Source: Chryseosolibacter sp035628595
GTDB lineage: Bacteria; Bacteroidota; Bacteroidia; Cytophagales; Cyclobacteriaceae
Direction: 5' to 3'
DNA: 16,542 nt
Assembly: GCA_035628595.1 (NCBI GenBank)
Contig: DASPJN010000274.1
Coordinates: 1 to 16,542 of the forward strand
Part shown: positions 6,231 through 13,930 of the stretch, piece after piece
Position numbering within the stretch: position 1 is the stretch's first letter
Layout: every line of letters begins with the position of its first letter
Program-made: the position numbers and the translations under genes
Notes under the pieces: generated by a model
Databases searched by the model: none
Told to the model about the DNA's origin: nothing
The model's input: only the letters and a program-made list of their open reading frames with translations

Positions 6231-7733
6231 ATGAAAAAATTCCTCCTGATTTGTTTTGTGATCGGATTTGCCAGTCAGGCCAGTGCACAGTATTTCCAAT
6301 TCAGTCAATATAATTTTGCGGACGCGCGAGTGACTCCCACCGCGGTTGCGCAGCATGATTTTGCATCGATCGGTTTTATTTATCGAAACCAGGGTACGGC
6401 AAGCGAGATCACGCTAAACAGTAATTTATTATCGGTTACATATCCATTTATCAGCAGGACTTCGGGCAAACGTTGGTCGGGCATTGGCGTTACATTGATG
6501 GATGATCGTTCGGGCGGATTGTTCAAAATCCAGGAAGGATCACTATCCTATGCGGGAAATGTTTTTCTCAATGATCACCAATCAATACAGCTTGGCATAA
6601 AGGCACTTTATCAGCAACGATCGTTGAATCTGGATGGCCTCCGTACAGGTGCGCAGTATGTGGCTGACCGCGGATTTGACGAGAATCTCCCGACAGGCGA
6701 GAATTTCGGAACATTGAATGCCAGCCTGCTGACATTTTCTTCCGGTTTCTCGTGGCAAAACATCGCGCGCGATGGTGTCAGAACGGGTTATGCAAGCCTG
6801 GCGCTTTTTGATTTCAATAAAGTTGACGAAGCTTTCCTGGACGTGGCGTCCCCGATAAGTAAAACATGGGTTGCACAGGCAGGTTTCAGATTATTTAAAG
6901 AGAGTAATATGTCGGTGTTTCCGGAGGCGCTTTACACGCGCAGCGCTTCAAATGATGTTTTGAACATCGGGTTAGTTACGAGATGCGACGTGAAAGGAAC
7001 AAGAACATCGGCTCCATTTCATGTTGATGTCATCACCAAATATGTTGTTGACCGATCCGGCATTTTTGGGCTGCAATTTCACAACGACGGTTTGTCGCTT
7101 GGTTTCAGCTACGATTTCCATATTGATAAGAAGAACATTTCCAATATTGGCGCCTTTGAAATTGCGCTCGTGTTGAAACGTCTCGTGTTGCCGGCTGAGA
7201 AAACCTCGCCTGCGCGGAAAGCGGTTCCCAAAAAGCCAACGGCAAACGAAAGTAGAACGCTGCCGAAACAAAAGCCGGAGGATAAAGTTGAAGCTGATCC
7301 GGTAACGGATAATTCGTTCGCGGAAAACATTAAACATAGACGCGATTCGGTCATCGCTGCAAATCATGGGAACGAAAGCATCGTTGAAGTTGACAAAGCA
7401 ATTCTATATTTCAATTTCCAAAGTAATAGCAGTGCGCTCGATGATTCGTCCATTGCTTATCTCGACGAGCTTGCGCAAGTTTTGAAAGAGGATGTTCATC
7501 TCCGGGTGACCTTAATTGGTCACACAGACAACATTGGTACGGCAGCGTTCAACGAGCGGCTGTCAGTGGCTCGCGCGAACCGTGTGAAAGCATATCTCAT
7601 TTCAAAAGGCGTGGGAACTGAGCGCATTTCTGCCGATGGAAAGGGTATGACCGAACCGCTTAATGCCAACAGGACAGAAGAAGAACGTGCAAAGAATCGT
7701 CGCGTGGAGCTTTTGCTTTTGTACCAGCAGTAA
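6231..7733 (+). CDS. PorP/SprF-family outer-membrane protein fused to an OmpA peptidoglycan-binding domain
   Basis: The 500-residue protein has a signal peptide (MKKFLLICFVIGFASQASA before QYFQFSQYNF). A PorP/SprF-like barrel region of about 300 residues follows, with the typical opening 'FSQY...N...TPTAVA', alternating beta-strand pattern and repeated 'SIQLGIKALYQQ'-type strands. After a Pro/Lys-rich linker (~317-375) comes an OmpA C-terminal domain (~385-500) with GHTDNIG, RANRVKAYL and NRRVEL, which holds the Asp and Arg that bind diaminopimelate. PorP/SprF proteins are needed for secretion or surface anchoring of T9SS cargo with type B domains. The OmpA part would tie the barrel to peptidoglycan. 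It starts 4 bp after its likely cargo gene and ends 5 bp from the convergent K+ channel gene, leaving no room for a terminator. Confidence 0.88.
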   Translation: MKKFLLICFVIGFASQASAQYFQFSQYNFADARVTPTAVAQHDFASIGFIYRNQGTASEITLNSNLLSVTYPFISRTSGKRWSGIGVTLMDDRSGGLFKIQEGSLSYAGNVFLNDHQSIQLGIKALYQQRSLNLDGLRTGAQYVADRGFDENLPTGENFGTLNASLLTFSSGFSWQNIARDGVRTGYASLALFDFNKVDEAFLDVASPISKTWVAQAGFRLFKESNMSVFPEALYTRSASNDVLNIGLVTRCDVKGTRTSAPFHVDVITKYVVDRSGIFGLQFHNDGLSLGFSYDFHIDKKNISNIGAFEIALVLKRLVLPAEKTSPARKAVPKKPTANESRTLPKQKPEDKVEADPVTDNSFAENIKHRRDSVIAANHGNESIVEVDKAILYFNFQSNSSALDDSSIAYLDELAQVLKEDVHLRVTLIGHTDNIGTAAFNERLSVARANRVKAYLISKGVGTERISADGKGMTEPLNANRTEEERAKNRRVELLLLYQQ

Positions 7734-7738
7734 CACAA

Positions 7739-8593
7739 TTAATCGTGTTTCGCCGTTTCTTCCGGGATATCTTTCTGCGGATGTGAAGCGAGATCTTCTC
7801 CACAATGAGGACATCTCTTAATGGGAAGATTGTTCTTTGTTCTTCCTCCGTACATGTGTTCCGTTAGTCCTGATGAGAAGATACCGGCCGGTAATGCAAA
7901 TAATCCGATACCAAGAATGGCGATCATTCCGCCAAGCATTTTTCCGATCGGCGTGAGTGGGATCATGTCTCCATATCCAACGGTGGTGAGCGTTGCAATT
8001 CCCCACCACATGGTTGCAGGTATGCTTGAAAATTGCTGAGGTTGCGCTTCGTTTTCAATATAGAACATCATTGTTGAAACGATCACCAGCAGGAAGAGGA
8101 TGAACATGATACTGACAAGTAGCTGTTCCCTGCGTTCCTTCAACACCGCCTGCATGATATTGAGTGCTTTCAGGTATCGCGCAATTTTGAGCAGACGGAA
8201 TAGCCTCATCAGCCTGAACATCCTGAGGAACAAGAGATCAACAGGTATATAGCCCAGGATCACGTCAAGATGAGAAGGTAGAATTGAGAGCAGGTCAATA
8301 ATAGCCATGCCCGAGAAAATGTATTTCTTCCTGCTGAAATTGTATTTAGGATTTTCGACACTCGTCCAGATCCGTAAAAAATATTCGATGGAGAAAATTG
8401 CGATCGAAAAGAATTCCAGGTTTCTGAAAAACTCGCCGTAAACCGCATTAATGTCCTTTACAGATTCGAGGATAATCGAGATGATATTCGCAAAGATCAA
8501 CACGATCAAAAACCACTCAATGAATTTGGCGCCTTTGGATCCCGAAATAGAAGGCTCGAGTAGGTTAAATACTTTTTTTCTGAACGTTGCCAT
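7739..8593 (-). CDS. Voltage-gated-type potassium channel (6TM)
   Basis: The 284-residue protein is a single-subunit six-helix channel. S1 is near residues 25-43 and S4 spans ~121-142 with basic residues at every third position (R124, R127, R130, R133, K136, R139), the voltage-sensor pattern. The pore helix precedes the selectivity filter TVGYGD at 204-209, and S6 is GMIAILGIGLFALPAGIFSS. The short cytoplasmic tail contains CPHCGED (261-267) and nearby histidines, resembling half a zinc ribbon. There is no RCK/TrkA-N domain. Four subunits should make a K+ channel in the inner membrane. Its ATG directly follows the moaC stop codon (TAAATG), so it is co-transcribed with moaC. There is no obvious functional link to Moco. 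Confidence 0.93.
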   Translation of the reverse strand: MATFRKKVFNLLEPSISGSKGAKFIEWFLIVLIFANIISIILESVKDINAVYGEFFRNLEFFSIAIFSIEYFLRIWTSVENPKYNFSRKKYIFSGMAIIDLLSILPSHLDVILGYIPVDLLFLRMFRLMRLFRLLKIARYLKALNIMQAVLKERREQLLVSIMFILFLLVIVSTMMFYIENEAQPQQFSSIPATMWWGIATLTTVGYGDMIPLTPIGKMLGGMIAILGIGLFALPAGIFSSGLTEHMYGGRTKNNLPIKRCPHCGEDLASHPQKDIPEETAKHD

Positions 8594-9076
8594 TTAGGTC
8601 TTAGGATTGTTTAAGTCATTTTTTCCGCCTGTCTTCTCGATCAACCGGATCTCTTCAATCCGGATTTCATGAGAGATGGCTTTGCACATATCGTAGATCG
8701 TTAGGGCAGCAACAGATGCCCCTGTAAGGGCTTCCATTTCCGCCCCGGTCTTTCCTTCCAGTTTTGCGAAAGTAGAAATGAGAATTTTATTTTTTTCATG
8801 CCTGATGCTCACCTGAAAGTCATCGAGAAGAAGTGAATGACAAAATGGGATCAGTTCCGGAGTTTTCTTCGCTGCCATGACACCCGCAATGATTGCCGTC
8901 TGAAACACAGGCCCTTTGGCGCTTTGGATCTCGTTGTCTTGAATAAGTTCGCTGATCATGGGCCCGACGTCCACTACTGCTTGCGCGCGGGCTGTCCGAT
9001 GCGTTGGTTTTTTTTCAGAAATATCAACCATCCGGGGATTCCCGTTTTCAACATGCGAGAAGTTGATATCTTTCAT
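8594..9076 (-). CDS. moaC: Cyclic pyranopterin monophosphate synthase MoaC
   Basis: MoaC converts the MoaA product 3',8-cyclo-GTP to cPMP. The 160-residue protein contains the signature blocks FSHV...PRMVDISEKKPTHRTARA at the N-terminus, KGPVFQTAIIAGVMAAKKTPELIPFCHSL around residues 54-82 with the active-site CH, and KTGAEMEALTGASVAALTIYDMCKA around 109-133, followed by the catalytic-region lysine. Length is normal. It is divergent from moeA with 53 bp between start codons and is translationally coupled to the downstream channel gene. A TAACTTTG box on the same strand 40 bp upstream is a good promoter candidate. Confidence 0.96.
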   Translation of the reverse strand: MKDINFSHVENGNPRMVDISEKKPTHRTARAQAVVDVGPMISELIQDNEIQSAKGPVFQTAIIAGVMAAKKTPELIPFCHSLLLDDFQVSIRHEKNKILISTFAKLEGKTGAEMEALTGASVAALTIYDMCKAISHEIRIEEIRLIEKTGGKNDLNNPKT

Positions 9077-9115
9077 CTTTAATTAGTAGGTACAGGCTCG
9101 GTCAGACTCAATAGT

Positions 9116-9123
9116 CAAAGTTA
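9116..9123 (-). promoter_or_regulatory. Putative -7 promoter box for moaC-channel operon
   Basis: On the minus strand, 9123-9116 reads TAACTTTG, an exact TAnnTTTG match and identical to the box before ffh. It predicts transcription from about 9109 and a leader of roughly 30 nt before moaC. A clear -33 TTTG is not visible; that position would lie inside the start of moeA. Confidence 0.45.
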
Positions 9124-9129
9124 ATAAAA

Positions 9130-10320
9130 ATGATAACTGTTCAGGAAGCGACGGCGATCATCCGTGAAAATTTATACCATGCCAATCCAGTTGCTGTGTC
9201 CATTACCGATGCGGTCGGGCGCGTGCTTGCTGAAAATATCATCGCTGATCGCGATTTTCCTGCTTTTGATCGTGTAGCGATGGACGGTATCGCGATTGAT
9301 TTCAATTCGTGGAAGGAAGGCTCCAAAGGTTTTGCTATAGAGTACACCCAAGCGGCCGGGCAGCCAGCCTATGAGTTGCAGGATGCGAACAATTGCATTG
9401 AAGTGATGACCGGTGCTGTTCTCCCGTTGAATACGGATACGGTTGTCCCGTATGAGAACATCACGATAAAAGGCGCGGAGGCCACCATTAACAGCAGTGA
9501 CATTCAACGTTTTCAGAATATTCACCGCCGTGGAAGCGATGCCCGGGAAAAGGATGTGCTGGTGGAAAAAGATATGCAGATCAGCGCGGCAGAGGTTGCC
9601 TTGATGGCAACGGTAGGGCTAAAGCATGTGAACGTGTACGACCTTCCGTCCGCGGCCATTGTCGCAACTGGTGATGAGCTTGTGGAGATTGATCAGGTGC
9701 CGCAACCACACCAGATAAGGCAGTCGAATAGTTATGCTTTACATGCAGCGATGAAAGCATTGTCGTGGCCGGTGGTGAGGTATCACATTCCCGACAACGA
9801 AGATTTTGCGCGCGCATCCCTCACAACTATTCTTGTTACGCATGAGGTCATCATTTTGTCAGGCGGGATCTCAAAAGGAAAGTTTGATTACGTACCATCG
9901 ATGCTCGAACAACTTGGAGTTACCAAGATGTTTCATGGTGTCAGGCAACGACCCGGAAAACCTTTTTGGTTTGGTAGAACCTCTTCAGGGAAAACGGTTT
10001 TTGCCTTGCCCGGTAATCCCGTTTCAACCTTTCTATGTTTTTATCGGTATGTTCAGCCATGGTTACGCGCCAGTCTCGGTTTACCGACCATTCATCCCAA
10101 GGTAATGTTGGGGGAAAATTTCAGGTTCGAGCCGGCACTCACATATTTTCTCCAGGTGCGTGTGGTTAACGAAGGCGCCCGTCTGATTGCCTATCCTGCG
10201 GCCGGCGGCGGTTCCGGAGATTTTGTTAATCTTGCCGGGATAGATGGTTTTATTGAGCTTGCTGCAGAAAGGAGCACTTTCGAAGCGGGTGAATTGTTCG
10301 ATCTCATTTCATTCCGGTGA
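9130..10320 (+). CDS. moeA: Molybdopterin molybdenumtransferase MoeA
   Basis: MoeA inserts molybdate into adenylylated molybdopterin to give active Moco. The 396-residue protein has the family order. The N-terminal part contains DFPAFDRVAMDG near residues 40-52 and EVMTGAVLPLNTDTVVPYE near 90-109. The central MoCF-binding domain contains ATGDEL near 180, SGGISKGKFDYVP near 244-256, QRPGKPFWFG and ALPGNPVS near 276-300. The last ~75 residues form the small C-terminal barrel. The GGISKG motif varies from the GGVSVG seen in many homologues, but it is in the right place. It is divergent from moaC. The partner adenylyltransferase (MogA/MoaB) is not in the window. Confidence 0.95.
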   Translation: MITVQEATAIIRENLYHANPVAVSITDAVGRVLAENIIADRDFPAFDRVAMDGIAIDFNSWKEGSKGFAIEYTQAAGQPAYELQDANNCIEVMTGAVLPLNTDTVVPYENITIKGAEATINSSDIQRFQNIHRRGSDAREKDVLVEKDMQISAAEVALMATVGLKHVNVYDLPSAAIVATGDELVEIDQVPQPHQIRQSNSYALHAAMKALSWPVVRYHIPDNEDFARASLTTILVTHEVIILSGGISKGKFDYVPSMLEQLGVTKMFHGVRQRPGKPFWFGRTSSGKTVFALPGNPVSTFLCFYRYVQPWLRASLGLPTIHPKVMLGENFRFEPALTYFLQVRVVNEGARLIAYPAAGGGSGDFVNLAGIDGFIELAAERSTFEAGELFDLISFR

Positions 10321-10332
10321 TCCGATCATGGG

Positions 10333-10364
10333 TTAGCAGATCGCGGTCATTTTCATTAACTTTG
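10333..10364 (+). promoter_or_regulatory. Putative ffh promoter
   Basis: TAACTTTG at 10357-10364 matches TAnnTTTG exactly. TTAG at 10333-10336, 20 bp upstream, is a weak -33 box (TTTG consensus). Predicted transcription start is about 10370, giving a leader of roughly 20 nt to the ffh ATG at 10392. Confidence 0.5.
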
Positions 10365-10391
10365 GCCCCTCAATTTTAACGGAGTCAGACG

Positions 10392-11723
10392 ATGTTCGAT
10401 AATTTAAGTGTTAAGCTGGAAAAAGCCTTTCAGACCCTAAAAGGACAAGGCCAAATCACAGAAATAAACGTTGCCTCAACGATCAAAGAGATTCGAAAGG
10501 CGTTGATTGACGCCGACGTGAATTTTAAGGTCGCGAAGGAGCTAACGGATGATATTAAAGAAAAGGCACTCGGTCAAAACGTGCTGACAGCCATTTCTCC
10601 AGGCCAGCTTCTGATCAAGATCACCAACGACGAGCTGACCCAGTTAATGGGGGGCGAAAGTGAAGATATCAGCATCGAAGGCAACCCTGCTATCATTCTT
10701 ATCGCTGGTCTTCAAGGTTCTGGTAAAACGACATTCTCCGGAAAACTGGCGAGCTATCTGAAAAAGCAAGGAAGAAACGTATTGCTTACTGCCTGTGATA
10801 TTTACCGGCCTGCCGCTATTGATCAGTTGAAAGTGTTGGGAAGCCAGGTAGGCGTGGAGGTGTATGCTGAGCCTGAGAACAAGGATGCCGTGAAGATCGC
10901 GAAAGCTGCTATCGAGCACGCGAAGAAAAATAATCATCGTGTTGTGATTGTCGATACTGCCGGACGTCTGGCTGTGGACGAGGCGATGATGAACGAAATC
11001 GCCAAGTTGAAGGAGGCTTTGAATCCCGCTGAAACGTTGTTCGTTGTCGATTCGATGACCGGTCAGGATGCGGTGAATACTGCAAAGGTCTTCAATGATC
11101 GCCTCGATTTTAATGGTGTTGTGTTGACGAAGCTCGACGGTGATTCCCGTGGTGGTGCTGCGCTATCCATTCGCCGTGTTGTCGACAAGCCGATCAAATT
11201 TATCAGCACTGGTGAGAAGATGGAAGCGCTGGATCGGTTCTATCCCGATCGTATGGCGAGCCGGATTCTCGGCATGGGTGATGTTGTCAGTCTCGTTGAA
11301 CGGGCACAACAGGCATTCGACGAAGATGAAGCCAAACGTCTTAACAAGAAGATTCGCAAAAACCAGTTCGATTTCAACGATTTCCTGAATCAACTTCAGC
11401 AGATCAAGAAAATGGGAAATATGAAAGACCTCATCGGCATGATTCCCGGAATGGGCAAAGCCATGAAGGACGTCGATATCGATGATAATTCTTTCAAACC
11501 CATTGAAGCAATCATCCGCGCGATGACGAACGAAGAGCGTGAAAATCCGGATGTCATAAACGGTAGCCGGAAGAACCGCATCGCAAAAGGCAGCGGAAGA
11601 ACCGTTCAGGAGGTTAATAACCTTTTGAAACAATTTGGTGATATGCGCAAGCTGATGAAAACGATGAACAAAATGGGTGGTGGAAAACGAGCCATGTCGG
11701 CACTCAACCCGTTTGGCCGCTAG
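10392..11723 (+). CDS. ffh: Signal recognition particle GTPase Ffh
   Basis: Ffh binds 4.5S RNA and hydrophobic signal sequences on ribosomes and, with FtsY, delivers membrane proteins to Sec/YidC. The 443-residue protein shows a helical N domain (1-~90) and a G domain with G1 GLQGSGKTT at 106-114, DTAGR at 188-192 and TKLDGD at 246-251. A Met-rich M domain follows from ~320, including MIPGMGKAMK, GSGRTVQEVNNLLKQF and MKTMNKMGGG, the RNA/signal-binding part. Length is typical. It is a housekeeping gene with its own promoter box, 71 bp after moeA. A GC-rich terminator lies 108 bp downstream. Confidence 0.97.
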   Translation: MFDNLSVKLEKAFQTLKGQGQITEINVASTIKEIRKALIDADVNFKVAKELTDDIKEKALGQNVLTAISPGQLLIKITNDELTQLMGGESEDISIEGNPAIILIAGLQGSGKTTFSGKLASYLKKQGRNVLLTACDIYRPAAIDQLKVLGSQVGVEVYAEPENKDAVKIAKAAIEHAKKNNHRVVIVDTAGRLAVDEAMMNEIAKLKEALNPAETLFVVDSMTGQDAVNTAKVFNDRLDFNGVVLTKLDGDSRGGAALSIRRVVDKPIKFISTGEKMEALDRFYPDRMASRILGMGDVVSLVERAQQAFDEDEAKRLNKKIRKNQFDFNDFLNQLQQIKKMGNMKDLIGMIPGMGKAMKDVDIDDNSFKPIEAIIRAMTNEERENPDVINGSRKNRIAKGSGRTVQEVNNLLKQFGDMRKLMKTMNKMGGGKRAMSALNPFGR

Positions 11724-11830
11724 TGCTGCCACGAATTCATCACCGCGTTAAAATATTGTTAATGTTCCAACTTTTATTGTCATTCCTTCGTTTGATATAT
11801 TAGTTTACAGGTAATCTTAATAGATAGAAG

Positions 11831-11855
11831 GCCCTCGAGAAATCGGGGGCTTTTT
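11831..11855 (+). terminator. Rho-independent terminator after ffh (GAAA tetraloop)
   Basis: GCCCTCGA (11831-11838) pairs with TCGGGGGC (11843-11850) through eight pairs, including one T-G wobble, around a GAAA tetraloop. TTTTT follows at 11851-11855. It lies between ffh and the DUF2911 gene. A weak promoter-like TTTG (11791-11794) sits upstream, so an attenuator for the next gene cannot be excluded. Confidence 0.8.
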
Positions 11856-11891
11856 AGTGATAACTTGAAACCCAAATCTAATTCCACCTAT

Positions 11892-12401
11892 ATGAAAAAA
11901 ATTACCTTACTCGTACTCACGCTGATGGCAGCTTTCACCTTCGTCGAAGTATCTGCCCAGAATAAACCTTTAAGCCCGAAGGAAACAATCGCTGAAACGG
12001 TTGGGGGAGCTAAAACAACCATCGTTTATTGCAGGCCATCTGCAAGGGGACGCAAAATGATCGGCGGCAACGAACCTTACGGAAAAGTATGGCGCACGGG
12101 TGCCAATGAAGCTACCACTATTGAATTTGATAAGGCCGTGAGGATCGAAGGAAAAGAACTGCCAGCCGGCAAATACGCATTATTCACCATTCCAAATGAA
12201 AATGAATGGACGATCATTTTTAATAAGACCAACAATCAATGGGGAGCTTACAATTACGATGAATCGCAGGACGCGCTTCGGGTAAACGTAAAACCATCTA
12301 AAACCAAAGAATTCGTCGAAACCCTCACCATTAAGCCGGAAAAAGATAAAATTTCACTTATGTGGGAGAATACACAAGTCGATTTTAAGGTCAAAGCCTA
12401 A
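11892..12401 (+). CDS. DUF2911 domain-containing secreted/periplasmic protein
   Basis: From ATG 11892 the protein has 169 residues with a clear signal peptide (MKKITLLVLTLMAAFTFVEVSA before Gln). An upstream TTG at 11865 would add nine residues ahead of the MKK start and is less likely. The mature part follows the DUF2911 pattern common in Bacteroidota: SPKETIAETVGG, then IVYCRPSARGRKMIGG, YGKVWRTGANEATTI, PAGKYALFTIPNENEWTIIFN, NQWGAYNYDE and a final beta strand. The fold is a beta-sandwich of unknown function located outside the inner membrane. It stands alone between two intrinsic terminators and is therefore probably monocistronic. Confidence 0.9.
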   Translation: MKKITLLVLTLMAAFTFVEVSAQNKPLSPKETIAETVGGAKTTIVYCRPSARGRKMIGGNEPYGKVWRTGANEATTIEFDKAVRIEGKELPAGKYALFTIPNENEWTIIFNKTNNQWGAYNYDESQDALRVNVKPSKTKEFVETLTIKPEKDKISLMWENTQVDFKVKA

Positions 12402-12421
12402 GCAAAACATCATAGAAATTT

Positions 12422-12449
12422 AAAGCCCTGTTATTGGCAGGGCTTTTTT
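12422..12449 (+). terminator. Rho-independent terminator after the DUF2911 gene
   Basis: AAAGCCCTG (12422-12430) pairs perfectly with CAGGGCTTT (12438-12446) around TTATTGG. A run of T extends to 12449. It lies 20 bp after the DUF2911 stop and isolates that gene from the rimB-rimK run. Confidence 0.85.
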
Positions 12450-12479
12450 ATTTATGGATATTGTATAAAGCTCTCATCC

Positions 12480-12917
12480 ATGATTGTTCTTGGAAGATAT
12501 GACCGGTTAGACCTGCCGATGCTTGGATTAACCAATATTCATGCGAAAATTGACACCGGTGCTTACACCTGCAGCCTGCATTGTCAGCTGACAGAAGTAG
12601 TGGATGGCAAGCTGAATTTTATCCTGCTGGATGCTGAACATCCCGAGTTTACAGGCTTACGTTTTACATTCTCCGAGTTCGAACAACGCGATATCAAGAA
12701 CTCATTTGGTGAAGTTGAAAAAAGATTTGTCATTGTTACTTCCGTGCGGATCTTTGGCGAAGTGATAACCACAGAATTCTCATTGTGTAATCGTGGACAA
12801 CTGAAGTTTCCGATCCTGATTGGAAGAAAGATTTTAAGAGAGCGTTTTTTGATTGACGTAACAAGAAAAAATCTATCATTCCGACATAAGCGTTCCCTTG
12901 CAAAGGTGAATCGATAA
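12480..12917 (+). CDS. RimB-like retropepsin-fold protease ('putative ATP-dependent zinc protease')
   Basis: The 145-residue protein matches the family often labelled putative ATP-dependent zinc protease (RimB). It begins IVLGRYDRLDLPMLGL, has the aspartic-protease-like motif KIDTGAYTCSLHC with DTGA at residues 25-28, and ends with FPILIGRKILRERFLIDV. Despite the label, the DTGA motif and small size point to a retropepsin-like fold. These proteins are regularly encoded next to RimK. In Pseudomonas, RimB counteracts or processes RimK-made glutamate tails. The stop is 25 bp before the rimK start, so the two are an operon. The call is confident at family level; the cleaved substrate is not known here. 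Confidence 0.87.
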   Translation: MIVLGRYDRLDLPMLGLTNIHAKIDTGAYTCSLHCQLTEVVDGKLNFILLDAEHPEFTGLRFTFSEFEQRDIKNSFGEVEKRFVIVTSVRIFGEVITTEFSLCNRGQLKFPILIGRKILRERFLIDVTRKNLSFRHKRSLAKVNR

Positions 12918-12942
12918 TAACCATTGGCTAAACAACCCGACT

Positions 12943-13851
12943 ATGAACATTGCTATTCTCTCCCGAGATCCAAAATTATATTCTACGCGTCGCCTGGTTG
13001 CAGCCGGTGAAGAACGCGGGCACCACGTTGAGATCATCGATCACATGAAGTGTGTTCTCTATATTGAAAAGAAAAATCCAACGGTCATTTACCAGGGAAG
13101 AACGCTTGATTATTTTGATGCCATCGTGCCACGTATCGGTGCCTCGGTAACTTTTTACGGCGCCGCTGTGGTTCGGCAGTTCGAAATGATGAAAGTTTTC
13201 ACTGCCGTGGAATCGCAGGCACTCATCCGCTCACGCGATAAGCTCCGCAGTCTCCAGATCCTTTCCCGCGCGGGCCTCGGACTTCCAAAAACAATTTTTA
13301 TGGACTACTCGCGCGAGGTGGATGGTGTGGTTGAAGCGGTCGGTGGCGCGCCGGTAATAATCAAGTTACTTGAAGGAACACAAGGTCTCGGTGTAATGCT
13401 CGCTGAAAACAAGAAAGCCGCGAAGTCTGTGATTGAAGCTTTTCATGGAATCCATGCACGAATCATCGTTCAGGAATTTATTAGTGAAGCCAAAGGGGCT
13501 GATATCCGCGCGTTTGTGGTGAATGGCAAAGTGGTCGGTGCCATGCGCAGGCAGGCTAGGGATGGAGAGTTTCGCTCGAATCTCCATCGCGGTGGAACCG
13601 CCACTGTTGTCAAACTTACCGCCGAAGAAAATCACGCAGCGGTCACCGCAGCAAAACGAATGGGACTTGGCGTCGCAGGTGTTGACATGTTGCCATCAAA
13701 CAGGGGTCCGCTGATCCTGGAAGTAAACTCATCTCCAGGCCTTGAAGGTATCGAAGGCGCCACTGGTGTTGACATCGCAGGACGCATTTTCAGGTTTATC
13801 GAGAAGACCGCAGGGAAGAAGAAGACCCAGAAAGACGTGATCAACGCTTAG
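12943..13851 (+). CDS. rimK: RimK-type alpha-L-glutamate ligase (ATP-grasp)
   Basis: RimK adds glutamate residues, classically to the C-terminus of ribosomal protein S6, using ATP. The 302-residue protein shows the RimK N-terminal domain (MNIAILSRDPKLYSTRRL, then the conserved AIVPRIGASVTFYGAAVVRQFE near residues 60-81). The ATP-grasp core includes VIIKLLEGTQGLGVMLAE near 140-157, IIVQEFISEAKGADIRAFVV near 170-190, and the metal-binding LEVNSSPGLEGIE near 258-270. Length equals E. coli RimK. Neighbours are a RimB-like protease and an aspartoacylase-like hydrolase, consistent with a reversible tail-modification set. Whether S6 is the substrate cannot be told from this window because rpsF is absent. 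Confidence 0.93.
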   Translation: MNIAILSRDPKLYSTRRLVAAGEERGHHVEIIDHMKCVLYIEKKNPTVIYQGRTLDYFDAIVPRIGASVTFYGAAVVRQFEMMKVFTAVESQALIRSRDKLRSLQILSRAGLGLPKTIFMDYSREVDGVVEAVGGAPVIIKLLEGTQGLGVMLAENKKAAKSVIEAFHGIHARIIVQEFISEAKGADIRAFVVNGKVVGAMRRQARDGEFRSNLHRGGTATVVKLTAEENHAAVTAAKRMGLGVAGVDMLPSNRGPLILEVNSSPGLEGIEGATGVDIAGRIFRFIEKTAGKKKTQKDVINA

Positions 13852-13930
13852 TCAGATCCCGTGGGTAGATAATTCGTCCGAAAGTTTTTATCTTGAAGGT
13901 TGGAAATGTACGACCTTAACAGTTAATCCT

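Noticed and set aside
11163..11732. 189-aa minus-strand ORF
   Set aside because: It is wholly antisense to the strongly conserved Ffh G and M domains, with no domain signature of its own.
11865..11891. TTG start nine codons upstream for the DUF2911 protein
   Set aside because: The ATG at 11892 begins a standard MKK signal peptide; the extension is polar and would displace it.
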